NCBI GenBank assembly: GCA_945859605.1
Contig: OX243822.1
Span: 5,328,352-5,392,351 of the forward strand
Length of the DNA stretch: 64,000 nucleotides
Direction of reading: 5' to 3'
Source: Lumbricus rubellus
Taxonomy: Eukaryota; Annelida; Clitellata; Crassiclitellata; Lumbricidae
Of the stretch, positions 50,001 to 61,700 are shown one piece after another (position 1 is the first letter of the stretch; each line of letters begins with the position of its first letter). The notes beneath the pieces are model-generated. The model saw nothing but the letters and a program-made list of their open reading frames with translations, had not been told where the DNA came from and did not search any database. A program made the position numbers and the translations under genes.

Positions 50001-51195
50001 CCCTTCTTGTCGATTTCGACCGTCTTCACACATGTGTCCTACGAAACAACAAGGATATATCGGTGAAGAACATCCCCAGATATGTTTCCCTGGTCAGTCG
50101 GTCGGTCGGTCGGTCGGTCGGTCGGTCGGTCGGTCAATCAGTCAGTCAGTCAGTCAGTCAGTCAGTCAGTCAGTCAGTCAGTCAGTCAGTCAGTCAGTCA
50201 GTCAGTCAGTCAGTCAGTCAGTCAGTCAGTCAGTCAGTCAGTCAGTCAGCCAGCCAGCCAGCCAGTCAACCAGTCAGTCAGGCAGTCAGGCAGTCAGTCA
50301 GCCAGTCACACAATCAGCCAGTCAATCAGTCAGTCAGGCAGTCAGTCAGTCACACAATCAGCCAGTCAATCAGTCAGTCAGTCAGTCAGTCAGTCGTCAG
50401 ACAGCCAGCCAGTCAGTCAGCCAGCCAGCCAGCCAGTCAGGCAGTCAGTCAGTCAGCCAGTCACACAATCAGCCAGTCAGTCAGTCATCAGCCAGCCAGC
50501 CAGTCAGTCAGTCAGCCAGCCAGTCAGTCAGTCAGCCAGCCAGCCAGTCAGCCAGCCAGCCAGTTAGTCAGTCAATAACTCAATCCGTTTGGCTATAGCC
50601 TTAGATAAGAGAAGAGAATGTGATAGAACTCACTGTCTTATTGCTACATGCGATGGTGCTCATCGATGCCTCACAAAGTTCCTCAGTGGTAGCATCACAG
50701 TATGGACACTGAAGAGTCTGACCAGTTGGACATTCGTCTGAAATTATCAATGATCACCAGATAACATCAAATAACTCGCTATCACTACGACCACCACTAC
50801 GACCACCACTACGACCACCACTACCACCACTACCACCACCACCACCACCACAACCACAGCCACCACCACCACTACCACCACGACCCCCAATACGACCACC
50901 AATACGACTGCCACCATGACCACCACCAGCACCACCACCCCCACCCCCACCACCACCCCCCCCCCCCCACCACCACAACGAATACATCATCATCATCATC
51001 GTCGTCGTCGTCGTCATCTTCGTCGTCATCGTCATCGCCATCGTCATCGTCATCGCCATGGCCATCGCCATCGCCATCGCCATCGCCATCGCCATCGCCA
51101 TCGCCATCGCCATCGCCATCGCCATCGCCATCGCCATCGCCATCGCCATCGCCATCGCCACCGCCACCGCCACCGCCACCGCCACCACCACCACC

Positions 51196-51268
<73 letters not shown>

Positions 51269-51486
51269 GACTGAGTGGGAGTGTGTGTTTGCTTACTGCA
51301 TCCGCAGCTGTCCGGCTGTGTTTCGCATCTCTTGCATTCTTGGCCTCCATCGCTCATCATCTGGCAAGACTCGTACGTCAGACTCGTGCATTGGAGACGA
51401 GCTGAGCAGGATCTCGTGTATGACTTCACCACACCCTTCACGTCTCGTATGATGTCAACAAGACACATATCCTGCAACATAGAAAT

Positions 51487-51524
<38 letters not shown>

Positions 51525-51807
51525 GTGCTCTATAGGTCCCATTTGCAGTATTGGCCTCGACTTTTTGTCTGATTTAGGCCGCATCCTAACATTGTCGTCT
51601 GGTGATATGAGAGAGACCTGTTTTTTGCTGCAACGCCTCTCTATTACTGTCCAGCGCTTCAACTCGGTGGCCTTTAGAGGCACTTTAGCCGAGTCAGACC
51701 CAGAGGAGAGCTAATAACTTTTATCATCATTTAGAACAATGACTACCGCTTCTGTTGTTTATTGTTCTTTATGTGTCTGATGTTGTTTGTCGGAAATATT
51801 AAAAGGA

Positions 51808-51838
<31 letters not shown>

Positions 51839-52753
51839 AATAATAGGGCCGTTCCAGACTGTGATTTTATATAAGGCGGCAGTGAAGTCCCTGAGGGACC
51901 CTGTATACCTATGGGCAAAATTAATAACAATATAGCAACAATAGCAATGGCACTCAGCAAGGCTTCGACGAAAACATTAGCTATCCGAGAATAATGCTAT
52001 CCCTATTTTTTTAAATCCTGGGGAATTACATGAAACTCATTGCAGGTAGAAAACAATAATATTCGTTTTTAATTATTCAAACTTATTTACACAGTAAGAT
52101 TGCATGACATAGAATTAACAGATGATAACAAGTTTGCATGGCAGTCCGCAAGGTGCTCATCTATCCTACTCAGTATTACACATTTTACAGAATGAATGAT
52201 GCAATGAAGATTATATATATACACATATATTATATGAATGCAGATTGCAGATATATATATATACACACGTTATTAGCAATTGTATAATGTATATATATAA
52301 TATTATATATAATGAAAAGATAAAAGATTAAAAATATTGCTCACGTCTTCTCTGTCGCAAGTCTGCAGGATCTGAGTTTGAAGGCAGTCTTCTTCGTTGG
52401 TTGAGTTGCAAACGTAACACTGCGGCAGGCCACATGGACATGTGGGTGGAGCTGTAGGAAGAATATATTCTTATTATTATTAGCCAAATTATCATCATTA
52501 TCATCATCGTCGTCGTCGTCATCATCATTGTTAATATTGTTATAAGTATTCTTACTGCTATTGTTGCTACTATCAGTATCAATTTCTGGCACTTGTGTGA
52601 TGAAGGACAGAGACAGAAATAGACACTGAGAGAAAAGTTTCCCTTCTCTGAGAGAGGTAGACAGTGAGACAATGAAATAGACAGACAGACAGACAGACAG
52701 ACAGGCAGACAGACAGACAGACACAGACAGACACATCTCCACAATGAATGGCT

Positions 52754-52788
<35 letters not shown>

Positions 52789-55700
52789 CACAGACGCACA
52801 TACACACAGACATACAGGCAGACAGACAGACAGACACATACACAAACAGACAGACATAGTCACGTCGAAGATCAATGCCCGTTAACATACCCGGCAAGCA
52901 GTAGTCTCGTGTGGTGTTATACAGTTCACAATGAACAGTCGTTTCGTTGATCGGTGAACACGTTTCGATGTTCGTTGGTCTTGGTTTGCACTGGCTTCCA
53001 TTTCGAATCGGTTCGTAAGGGGCACAGAACTTCCGGTAGGCAATCACGACTCCCTTCACGTTCGTCTCGTACTCCGTCTTGCACGTGTCCTGTCATCGAT
53101 AATTAATAGTTATATATATTCGTTTTTTTTATCAATCCGGTTGACTGCAATAAAAGGCGCTATAGGGCACAATAGCCTACAAAGCACGTCCGCCCTAGTG
53201 GGCTCGAACTCGAAGCTCGAAGCTGATCCCGTGTATCATCCAATGCGTTACCGGATCTTCCCAAAATGGCTAATAATGATCTTCGTATAATAATATTTTA
53301 AACAGTATTATGATTACAATTCATAGTATGAAATGATGATGGACTTGTTATTACAGAGGATCGAATTTAACTGCCTGGCAACCACGCAAGGCGTCCATAG
53401 CGTCCTACTACTCATTTTATCAACGCCATCTGTCGATTGGAAGGTTGAGTGGACCTTTTAAGAGGATAGTGGGAAGCGATTTCGCGAACGTTCGCTCTTC
53501 GGCTCTAGGACCATTGCTCATAGGCTTATTGCTCATAGGCTGATTGCTCATAGGCTTATTGCTCATAGGCTCATCGGTCATATGCCTAAAATCAATGAAC
53601 TTTGGCCTATGTTTAAAACAAATAAACCATTGGCGATATGGGTGACCGTCTTCACGCCTTAGTTTGTGCTTATCAATTAGGGACAATTAGCGTTGGTAGA
53701 CTAATAGAATCACTGGCACTGAAGAAACTTGTGAAGATAAATACTTGAAGGCGTGAACTGACTTGTTCGAAACGTTGGTTGCTAAATTGTAAAGTCCATG
53801 ACACCATAGGTGGAAGACAAAAATCTAGTTGTTAGAAAGTGTAACGTTTTTACAATTGAACAATTTCACCTCTAGTGGTTAGTTATCAAGCTTTTATTTG
53901 AACAGTTCAACTTTTTCTCAAATGTGAACAATTACATGACCTAGTAAATGTTTCTTTATATTTTCAATCAGTGTTTTCTTTTCTGTACCTTCATTCGACT
54001 AATTTAACTTGTAGCCTATTTTATTATGACCAATGAGCCATATGAGCAAAAAGACCTATGAGCAAAAGACCCTATGAGCAATGAGCCATATGAGCAAAAA
54101 GACCTATGAGCAATAGACCCTATGAGCAATGAGCAACATGAGCAATAAGCTTATGAGCAATCAGCCTATGAGCAATCAGTCTATGAGCAATGGTCCGTAC
54201 ACCCGCTCTTCGTATCAAAGTCCTATATATCACCGTAAACTTTCCATGGGACTTAATAGGGCATTGTGGCAATATGTTTCCAATTATGCCCCAGTCTCCC
54301 CTACTCTGGAAATAGATCCGTTGTTTAGCTTTGACAAAGATTCACTTACGTTGGCATTTGAACAGATCTGCAGGCGTTGTGATCGTCTGCATTCGACCTC
54401 GTTTGTCGCATTGCATGCAAAGCACTGAGGAAGACCGAATTCGCAAGGCATCACTGTACAGAGCAGAGAAATGAAAATCCTTCAGATGCTATGTATAAGT
54501 CAAAGGTAGCCTTTCTTCGAATGACACTTCGACAAAATGCATTTGTATGTTTGTATTTGTATAATTGTGCGTTTTAATGTAAGCTTAGGCTATTTGTGTA
54601 AGTAGAATCCTAAGGGATGAACATACCCCTCGCAGGAACACCCATTTACTATAGCACTATGCTCTATAAGTCAAACAGAACAAAACCAAATTATCTTAGG
54701 CTACAAGATACATTGACAGATATACATGTAAGATAAGTAAATTGATTTCGTTATTGTGTTATCAAAATGACGCCCGACCCGCTTACCTCAGAAAGAGAGA
54801 AAGAAGTTGTTGGGGGCTTGAAGTGCAACCCCTAGTCTCTCTTAGGACACACAGTTAAGTCTTATTTTCACACCCCAACTAAAACGAATGTATGAAAGTC
54901 TCACAACCTCCAGTCACTTTTCTACAGTAACTTCTCAAATTGGCTTACCTGCGTCACAAGTCGGAGGCGAGCAGGAGTCGCAGCTCGTTACACTGGAAGA
55001 GGAGAGGCAAGTCTGGAGATCGTCGGAACTGTCCGAGCAATTCCTGTTCTGAGAGCAGAATCTTTCGTAGCGGATGAAAACACCCTTGACATTCCACTCT
55101 ACTTCCGTTCTACAGACGTCCTATTGAAAGACAAAAGCCCGGCGTTTAATAAAACTATTTAACAGAGACCATTTCATTCAAACGAATTGATTAATATAGT
55201 TAACCCCACATAATTATGCCATAATTTCGTTATTCAGACTAAGGATATAATTATTGAAAGTGCTGTAGGCTAGTATTTTAGAGTCACCCCACACAATTAT
55301 GCCATCATTTTGTTACTCAGACTAAGGATAATTATTGAAGTGCTGTAGTGGCGAAAAGGTGAATGATCTAATTGCATTGGGTAGTAACGACTCTGAATCT
55401 TAGCGTCCCCTCCTCTTTTCTCCAGGTTGGAACTGGCACATCCAGGGTAGGACAAAAACAGAGTTTAATTTCAATGAATAAATCACTAATAATAAATAAT
55501 TATTGCTTCGTTTATGACTGACTAACTGATTGACTAAATCTCTGCACATCACCGCAACTTGCTAGTCAACATCTTAAACAAATAATTAACTTGGGCCTAC
55601 TCAACAAAAGACTGTATCGACTGTAGGCCTAGGCTATAGACTATATTATGACTACTATTCTTATGTTAAAATCTTAGGGTTGGCGTATAAGTTTATGTAA

Positions 55701-58700
55701 TTCACAAGTAGGCCTATAAAAGAAATTTAAAAAAGAAGGAGGCAATCATCTTACATTCTGATTTGAACAAGCTTCTAGATGAAGCGTCCTGTTGCAACTC
55801 TCTTCATCCGTTCCATTGCAGACTGGACAATACGGAATGTGACCACACTCGCAGCTGGAGTTCAACGGTCGCGCTATAATATAATTACAGCAGTGTTATT
55901 ATATTCAGAAGAAAAACGTCTGCCTGTGCAAACTAATGATCACTCTTAGCCTATTTGGATTAGGCCTAGTTTTCCTTGCAAGCAATCACATCCCTACAGC
56001 TCAACAAAAAGGTGTATACGAAAGCTTGCGTGAAAAACTAGACAACGATTACTACAGAAAATTTCGAAACATTTTCATGTTTCATTTGCAGAAACAATTC
56101 TTAATTAATAATCAAGATGTCGAGAAAGTCAACTAAAAATTTAGTTTCTTAATTAAACAACGACAAGCCTAATTAATATGACGTCAGAGTGAACGCAGAC
56201 GCTTTTTCAAACTTATTCAATGAAATGTCCGCATAATTTATGCACATCTACTAAAATATATAATCATTGCACTCAATTCTAAATACAAATTACAGGCTAT
56301 TGCAAAATTTTGAAACATTATTAAAATTACAGTAGCACACGAAAGTAAATAATTATCTTAAAGAGAGTAGGTAATAAAAATATTATAGAAGAAGCTATTC
56401 CTATAATTATAAACAGGCAAAAAGAAACTCGAACTAGAAACGCTATAAATAATAATTATGGGCTACCTGTTGGTCGTTTCGTCGTTGTGGAAACTCGGAA
56501 AGGAGTTGTTGTTGTTGTGACGTCAAATCTCGGTTTCGTCGTGAACACAACTGCCGTTGTTGTAGGCCCTGCAGCGGATGGCGACTTGGTCGTAGCGGCC
56601 GAACCGGTTGTTGTACGGAAGACGCCCGCTGTTGAGGTTCTGTCAGGTACACTTGATGTGTAGGTTGTTGTTTTATCACCAACGAGAGATAGTGTTGCGG
56701 ATAATGGTGACGACTTCTGCGGTTGATTGGTTGTCGAGTTGAACGCTTGGTGTGGTCCAGATGTGGCCGTCGTTCCAGGCGGTGTATCGGATGTCAGTGA
56801 AGAATTCGAAGCCGGAGTCGGACCGGTGATGGTCGGCCGTGTTGTCCCGGTCGTCCACGATTGAGGTGTTCCGATCGTAGGGGGTTGAGAAGCAACGGTT
56901 GGAGAAAACGGAGATGGGCCAGTTGTTGTTGTTTGGGTAGTAAGAGTGGCTGATGATTGAGGTGTACCATTAGTAAGAGGAGTATTTCCAGTCGTTGAAC
57001 CAGTGGTGGTAGTTTGGGTAATGGGAGTTAAACCAGTTATGGGTGTTAAAATCGTAGTAGGCTGAGTAGTTCCGGTCGTTGGTGTATCTGTTAAAGGAGT
57101 GGCCGGTGTTTGTGTAGTCCAAGTGGTAGAGGGCTGAGGTGTAACAATGGTACTTGATTCGGTAGAACCAACTGTGCTCGACTTAATTGTACCTGTGGTA
57201 CGTGGCTTAGCAGTACCAGTTGCTGTTGATTGAGTTGTGCCTGTGGTAGTTGGTTGAGTAGTTCCAGTTGTTGTTGATTGAGTTGTGCCTGTGGTAGTTG
57301 GTTTAGTAGTTCCAGTTGTTGTTGATTGAGTTGTGCCTGTGGTAGTTGGTTTAGTAGTTCCAGTTGTTGTTGATTGAGTGGTGCCTGTGGTAGTTGGCAC
57401 AGTAGTTCCAGTTGTTGTTGATTGAGTTGTGCCTGTGGTAGTTGGCAGAGTAGTTCCAGTTGTTGTTGATTGAGTTGTGCCTGTGGTAGTTGGTTTAGTA
57501 GTTCCAGTTGTTGTTGATTGAGTTGTGCCTGTGGTAGTTGGTCTAGTTGTTCCAGTTGTTGTTGATTGAGTTGTGCCTGTGGTAGTTGGTTTAGTAGTTC
57601 CAGTTGTTGTTGATTGAGTGGTGCCTGTGGTAGTTGGTTTAGTAGTTCCAGTTGTTGTTGATTGAGTTGTGCCTGTGGTAGTTGGTTGAGTAGTTCCAGT
57701 TGTTGTTGATTGAGTTGTGCCTGTGGTAGTTGGTTTAGTAGTTCCAGTTGTTGTTGATTGAGTTGTGCCTGTGGTAGTTGGTTGAGTAGTTCCAGTTGTT
57801 GTTGATTGAGTTGTGCCTGTGGTAGTTGGTTTAGTAGTTCCAGTTGTTGTTGATTGAGTTGTGCCTGTGGTAGTTGGTTTAGTAGTTCCAGTTGTTGTTG
57901 ATTGAGTTATGCCTGTGGTAGTTGGTTGAGTAGTTCCAGTTGTTGTTGATTGAGTTGTGCCTGTGGTAGTTGGTTGAGTAGTTCCAGTTGTTGTTGATTG
58001 AGTTGTGCCTGTGGTAGTTGGTTGAGTTGTTCCAGTTGTTGTTGATTGAGTTGTACCTGTGGTAGTTGGTTGAGTAGTTCCAGTTGTTGTTGATTGAGTT
58101 GTACCTGTGGTAGTTGGTTGAGTAGTTCCAGTTGTTGTTGATTGAGTTGTGCCTGTGGTAGTTGGCAGAGTAGTTCCAGTTGTTGTTGATTGAGTTGTAC
58201 CTGTGGTAGTTGGTTGAGTAGTTCCAGTTGTTGTTGATTGAGTGGTGCCTGTGGTAGTTGGTTGAGTAGTTCCGGTTATTGTTGATTGAGTTGTGCCTGT
58301 GGTAGTTGGTTTAGTAGTTCCAGTTGTTGTTGATTGAGTTGTGCCTGTGGTAGTTGGTTGAGTAGTTCCGGTTGTTGTTGATTGAGCTGTGCCTGTGGTA
58401 GTTGGTTGAGTAGTTCCGGTTGTTGTTGATTGAGTTGTGCCTGTGGTAGTTGGTTGAGTAGCTCCAGTTGTTGTTGATTGAGTTGTGCCTGTGGTAGTTG
58501 GTTGAGTTGTTCCAGTTGTTGTTGATTGAGTTGTGCCTGTGGTAGTTGGTTGAGTAGTTCCAGTTGTTGTTGATTGAGTTTTGCCTGTGGTAGTTGGTTG
58601 AGTAGTTCCAGTTGTTGTTGATTGAGTTGTGCCTGTGGTAGTTGGTTGAGTAGTTCCAGTTGTTGTTGATTGAGTTGTGCCTGTGGTAGTTGGCAGAGTA

Positions 58701-61700
58701 GTTCCAGTTGTTGTTGATTGAGTTGTGCCTGTGGTAGTTGGCAGAGTAGTTCCAGTTGTTGTTGATTGAGTTGTACCTGTGGTAGTTGGTTGAGTAGTTC
58801 CAGTTGTTGTTGATTGAGTGGTGCCTGTGGTAGTTGGTTGAGTAGTTCCGGTTATTGTTGATTGAGTTGTGCCTGTGGTAGTTGGTTGAGTAGTTCCAGT
58901 TGTTGTTGATTGAGTTGTGCCTGTGGTAGTTGGTTGAGTAGTTCCAGTTGTTGTTGATTGAGTTGTGCCTGTGGTAGTTGGTTGAGTTGTTCCAGTTGTT
59001 GTTGATTGAGTTGTACCTGTGGTAGTTGGTTGAGTAGTTCCAGTTGTTGTTGATTGAGTTGTACCTGTGGTAGTTGGTTGAGTAGTTCCAGTTGTTGTTG
59101 ATTGAGTTGTGCCTGTGGTAGTTGGCAGAGTAGTTCCAGTTGTTGTTGATTGAGTTGTACCTGTGGTAGTTGGTTGAGTAGTTCCAGTTGTTGTTGATTG
59201 AGTGGTGCCTGTGGTAGTTGGTTGAGTAGTTCCGGTTGTTGTTGATTGAGTTGTGCCTGTGGTAGTTGGTTTAGTAGTTCCAGTTGTTGTTGATTGAGTT
59301 GTGCCTGTGGTAGTTGGTTGAGTAGTTCCGGTTGTTGTTGATTGAGTTGTGCCTGTGGTAGTTGGTTGAGTAGTTCCGGTTGTTGTTGATTGAGTTGTGC
59401 CTGTGGTAGTTGGTTGAGTAGCTCCAGTTGTTGTTGATTGAGTTGTGCCTGTGGTAGTTGGTTGAGTTGTTCCAGTTGTTGTTGATTGAGTTGTGCCTGT
59501 GGTAGTTGGTTGAGTAGTTCCAGTTGTTGTTGATTGAGTTTTGCCTGTGGTAGTTGGTTGAGTAGTTCCAGTTGTTGTTGATTGAGTTGTGCCTGTGGTG
59601 GTTGGTTGAGTAGTTCCAGTTGTTGTTGATTGAGTTGTACCTGTGGTAGTTGGTTGAGTAGTTCCAGTTGTTGTTGATTGAGTTGTGCCTGTGGTAGTTG
59701 GTTGAGTAGTTCCAGTTGTTGTTGATTGAGTTGTGCCTGTGGTAGTTGGTTGAGTTGTTCCAGTTGTTGTTGATTGAGTTGTACCTGTGGTAGTTGGTTG
59801 AGTAGTTCCAGTTGTTGTTGATTGAGTTGTACCTGTGGTAGTTGGTTGAGTAGTTCCAGTTGTTGTTGATTGAATTGTGCCTGTGGTAGTTGGTTTAGTA
59901 GTTCCGGTTGTTGTTGATGATTGAGTTGTGCCTGTGGTAGTTGGTTGAGTAGTTCCAGTTGTTGTTGATTGAGTTGTGCCTGTGGTAGTTGGTTGAGTAG
60001 TTCCAGTTGTTGTTGATTGAGTTGTGCCTGTGGTAGTTGGTTGAGTAGTTCCAGTTGTTGTTGATTGAGTTGTGCCTGTGGTAGTTGGTTGAGTTGTTCC
60101 AGTTGTTGTTGATTGAGTTGTACCTGTGGTAGTTGGTTGAGTAGTTCCAGTTGTTGTTGATTGAGTTGTGCCTGTGGTAGTTGGTTTAGTAGTTTCGGTT
60201 GTTGTTGATTGAGTTGTGCCTGGGGTAGTTGGTTGAGTAGTTCCAGTTGTTGTTGATTGAGTTGTGCCTGTGGTGGTTGGTTGAGTAGTTCCAGTTGTTG
60301 TTGATTGAGTTGTACCTGTGGTAGTTGGTTGAGTAGTTCCAGTTGTTGTTGATTTAATTGTACCTGTGGTAGTTGGTTGAGTAGTTCCAGTTGTTGTTGA
60401 TTGAGTTGTGCCTGTGGTAGTTGGTTGAGTAGTTCCGGTTGTTTTTGATTGAGTTGTGCCTGTGGTAGTTAGTTGAGTAGTTCCAGTTGTTGTTGATTGA
60501 GTTGTGCCTGTGGTAGTTGGTTGAGTAGTTCCAGTTGTTGTTGATTGAATTGTGCCTGTGGTAGTTGGTTGAGTAGTTCCAGTTGTTGTTGATTGAGTTG
60601 TGCCTGTGGTGGTTGGTTGAGTAGTTCCAGTTGTTGTTGATTGAGTTGTACCTGGGGTAGTTGGTTGAGTAGTTCCAGTTGTTGTTGATTGAGTTGTACC
60701 TGTGGTAGTTGGTTGAGTAGTTCCAGTTGTTGTTGATTGAGTTGTGCCTGTGGTAGTTGGTTGAGTAGTTCCGGTTGTTGTTGATTGAGTTGTGCCTGTG
60801 GTAGTTGGTTGAGTAGTTCCGGTTGTTGTTGATTGAGTTGTGCATGTGGTAGTTGGTTGAGTAGTTCCAGTTGTTGTTGATTGAGTTGTGCCTGTGGTAG
60901 TTGGTTTAGTAGTTCCGGTTGTTGTTGATTGAGTTGTGCCTGTGGTAGTTGGTTGAGTAGTTCCAGTTGTTGTTGATTGAGTTGTACCTGTGGTAGTTGG
61001 TTGAGTAGTTCCAGTTGTTGTTGATTGAGTTGTGCCTGTGGTGGTTGGTTGAGTAGTTCCAGTTGTTGTTGATTGAGTTGTGCCTGTGGTAGTTGGTTGA
61101 GTTGTTCCAGTTGTTGTTGATTGAGTTGTACCTGTGGTAGTTGGTTGAGTAGTTCCAGTTGTTGTTGATTGAGTTGTGCCTGTGGTAGTTGGTTTAGTAG
61201 TTCCGGTTGTTGTTGATTGAGTTGTGCCTGTGGTAGTTGGTTGAGTTGTTCCAGTTGTTGTTGATTGAGTTGTGCCTGTGGTAGTTGGCAGAGTAGTTCC
61301 AGTTGTTGATGATTGAGTTGTGCCTGTGGTAGTTGGCAGAGTAGTTCCAGTTGTTGTTGATTGAGTGGTGCCTGTGGTGGTTGGTTGAGTAGTTCCAGTT
61401 GTTGTTGATTGAGTTGTGCCTGTGGTGGTTGGTTGAGTAGTTCCAGTTGTTGTTGATTGAGTTGTGCCTGTGGTAGTTGGTTGAGTAGTTCCAGTTGTTG
61501 TTGATTTAGTTGTGCCTGTGGTAGTTGGTTGAGTAGTTCCAGTTGTTGTTGATTGAGTTGTGCCTGTGGTAGTTGGTTGAGTTGTTCCAGTTGTTGTTGA
61601 TTGAGTTGTACCTGTGGTAGTTGGTTGAGTAGTTCCAGTTGTTGTTGATTGAGTAGTGACTGTGGTAGTTGGTTTAGTAGTTCCGGTTGTTGTTGATTGA

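Noticed and set aside
50032..50598. Ser/Gln/Val-rich frames of 160-196 codons
   Set aside because: They are three-frame translation of an intronic (CAGT)n microsatellite.
50754..51480. Asp-, Met- or His-rich frames up to 202 codons
   Set aside because: They are translation of an intronic trinucleotide tract. Only the 51297-51471 part is a real exon.
55936..56136. 66-codon plus-strand frame with a signal-peptide-like start
   Set aside because: It lies in an intron of the mucin gene on the opposite strand, with no family match or supporting signals. The hydrophobic start alone is not enough.
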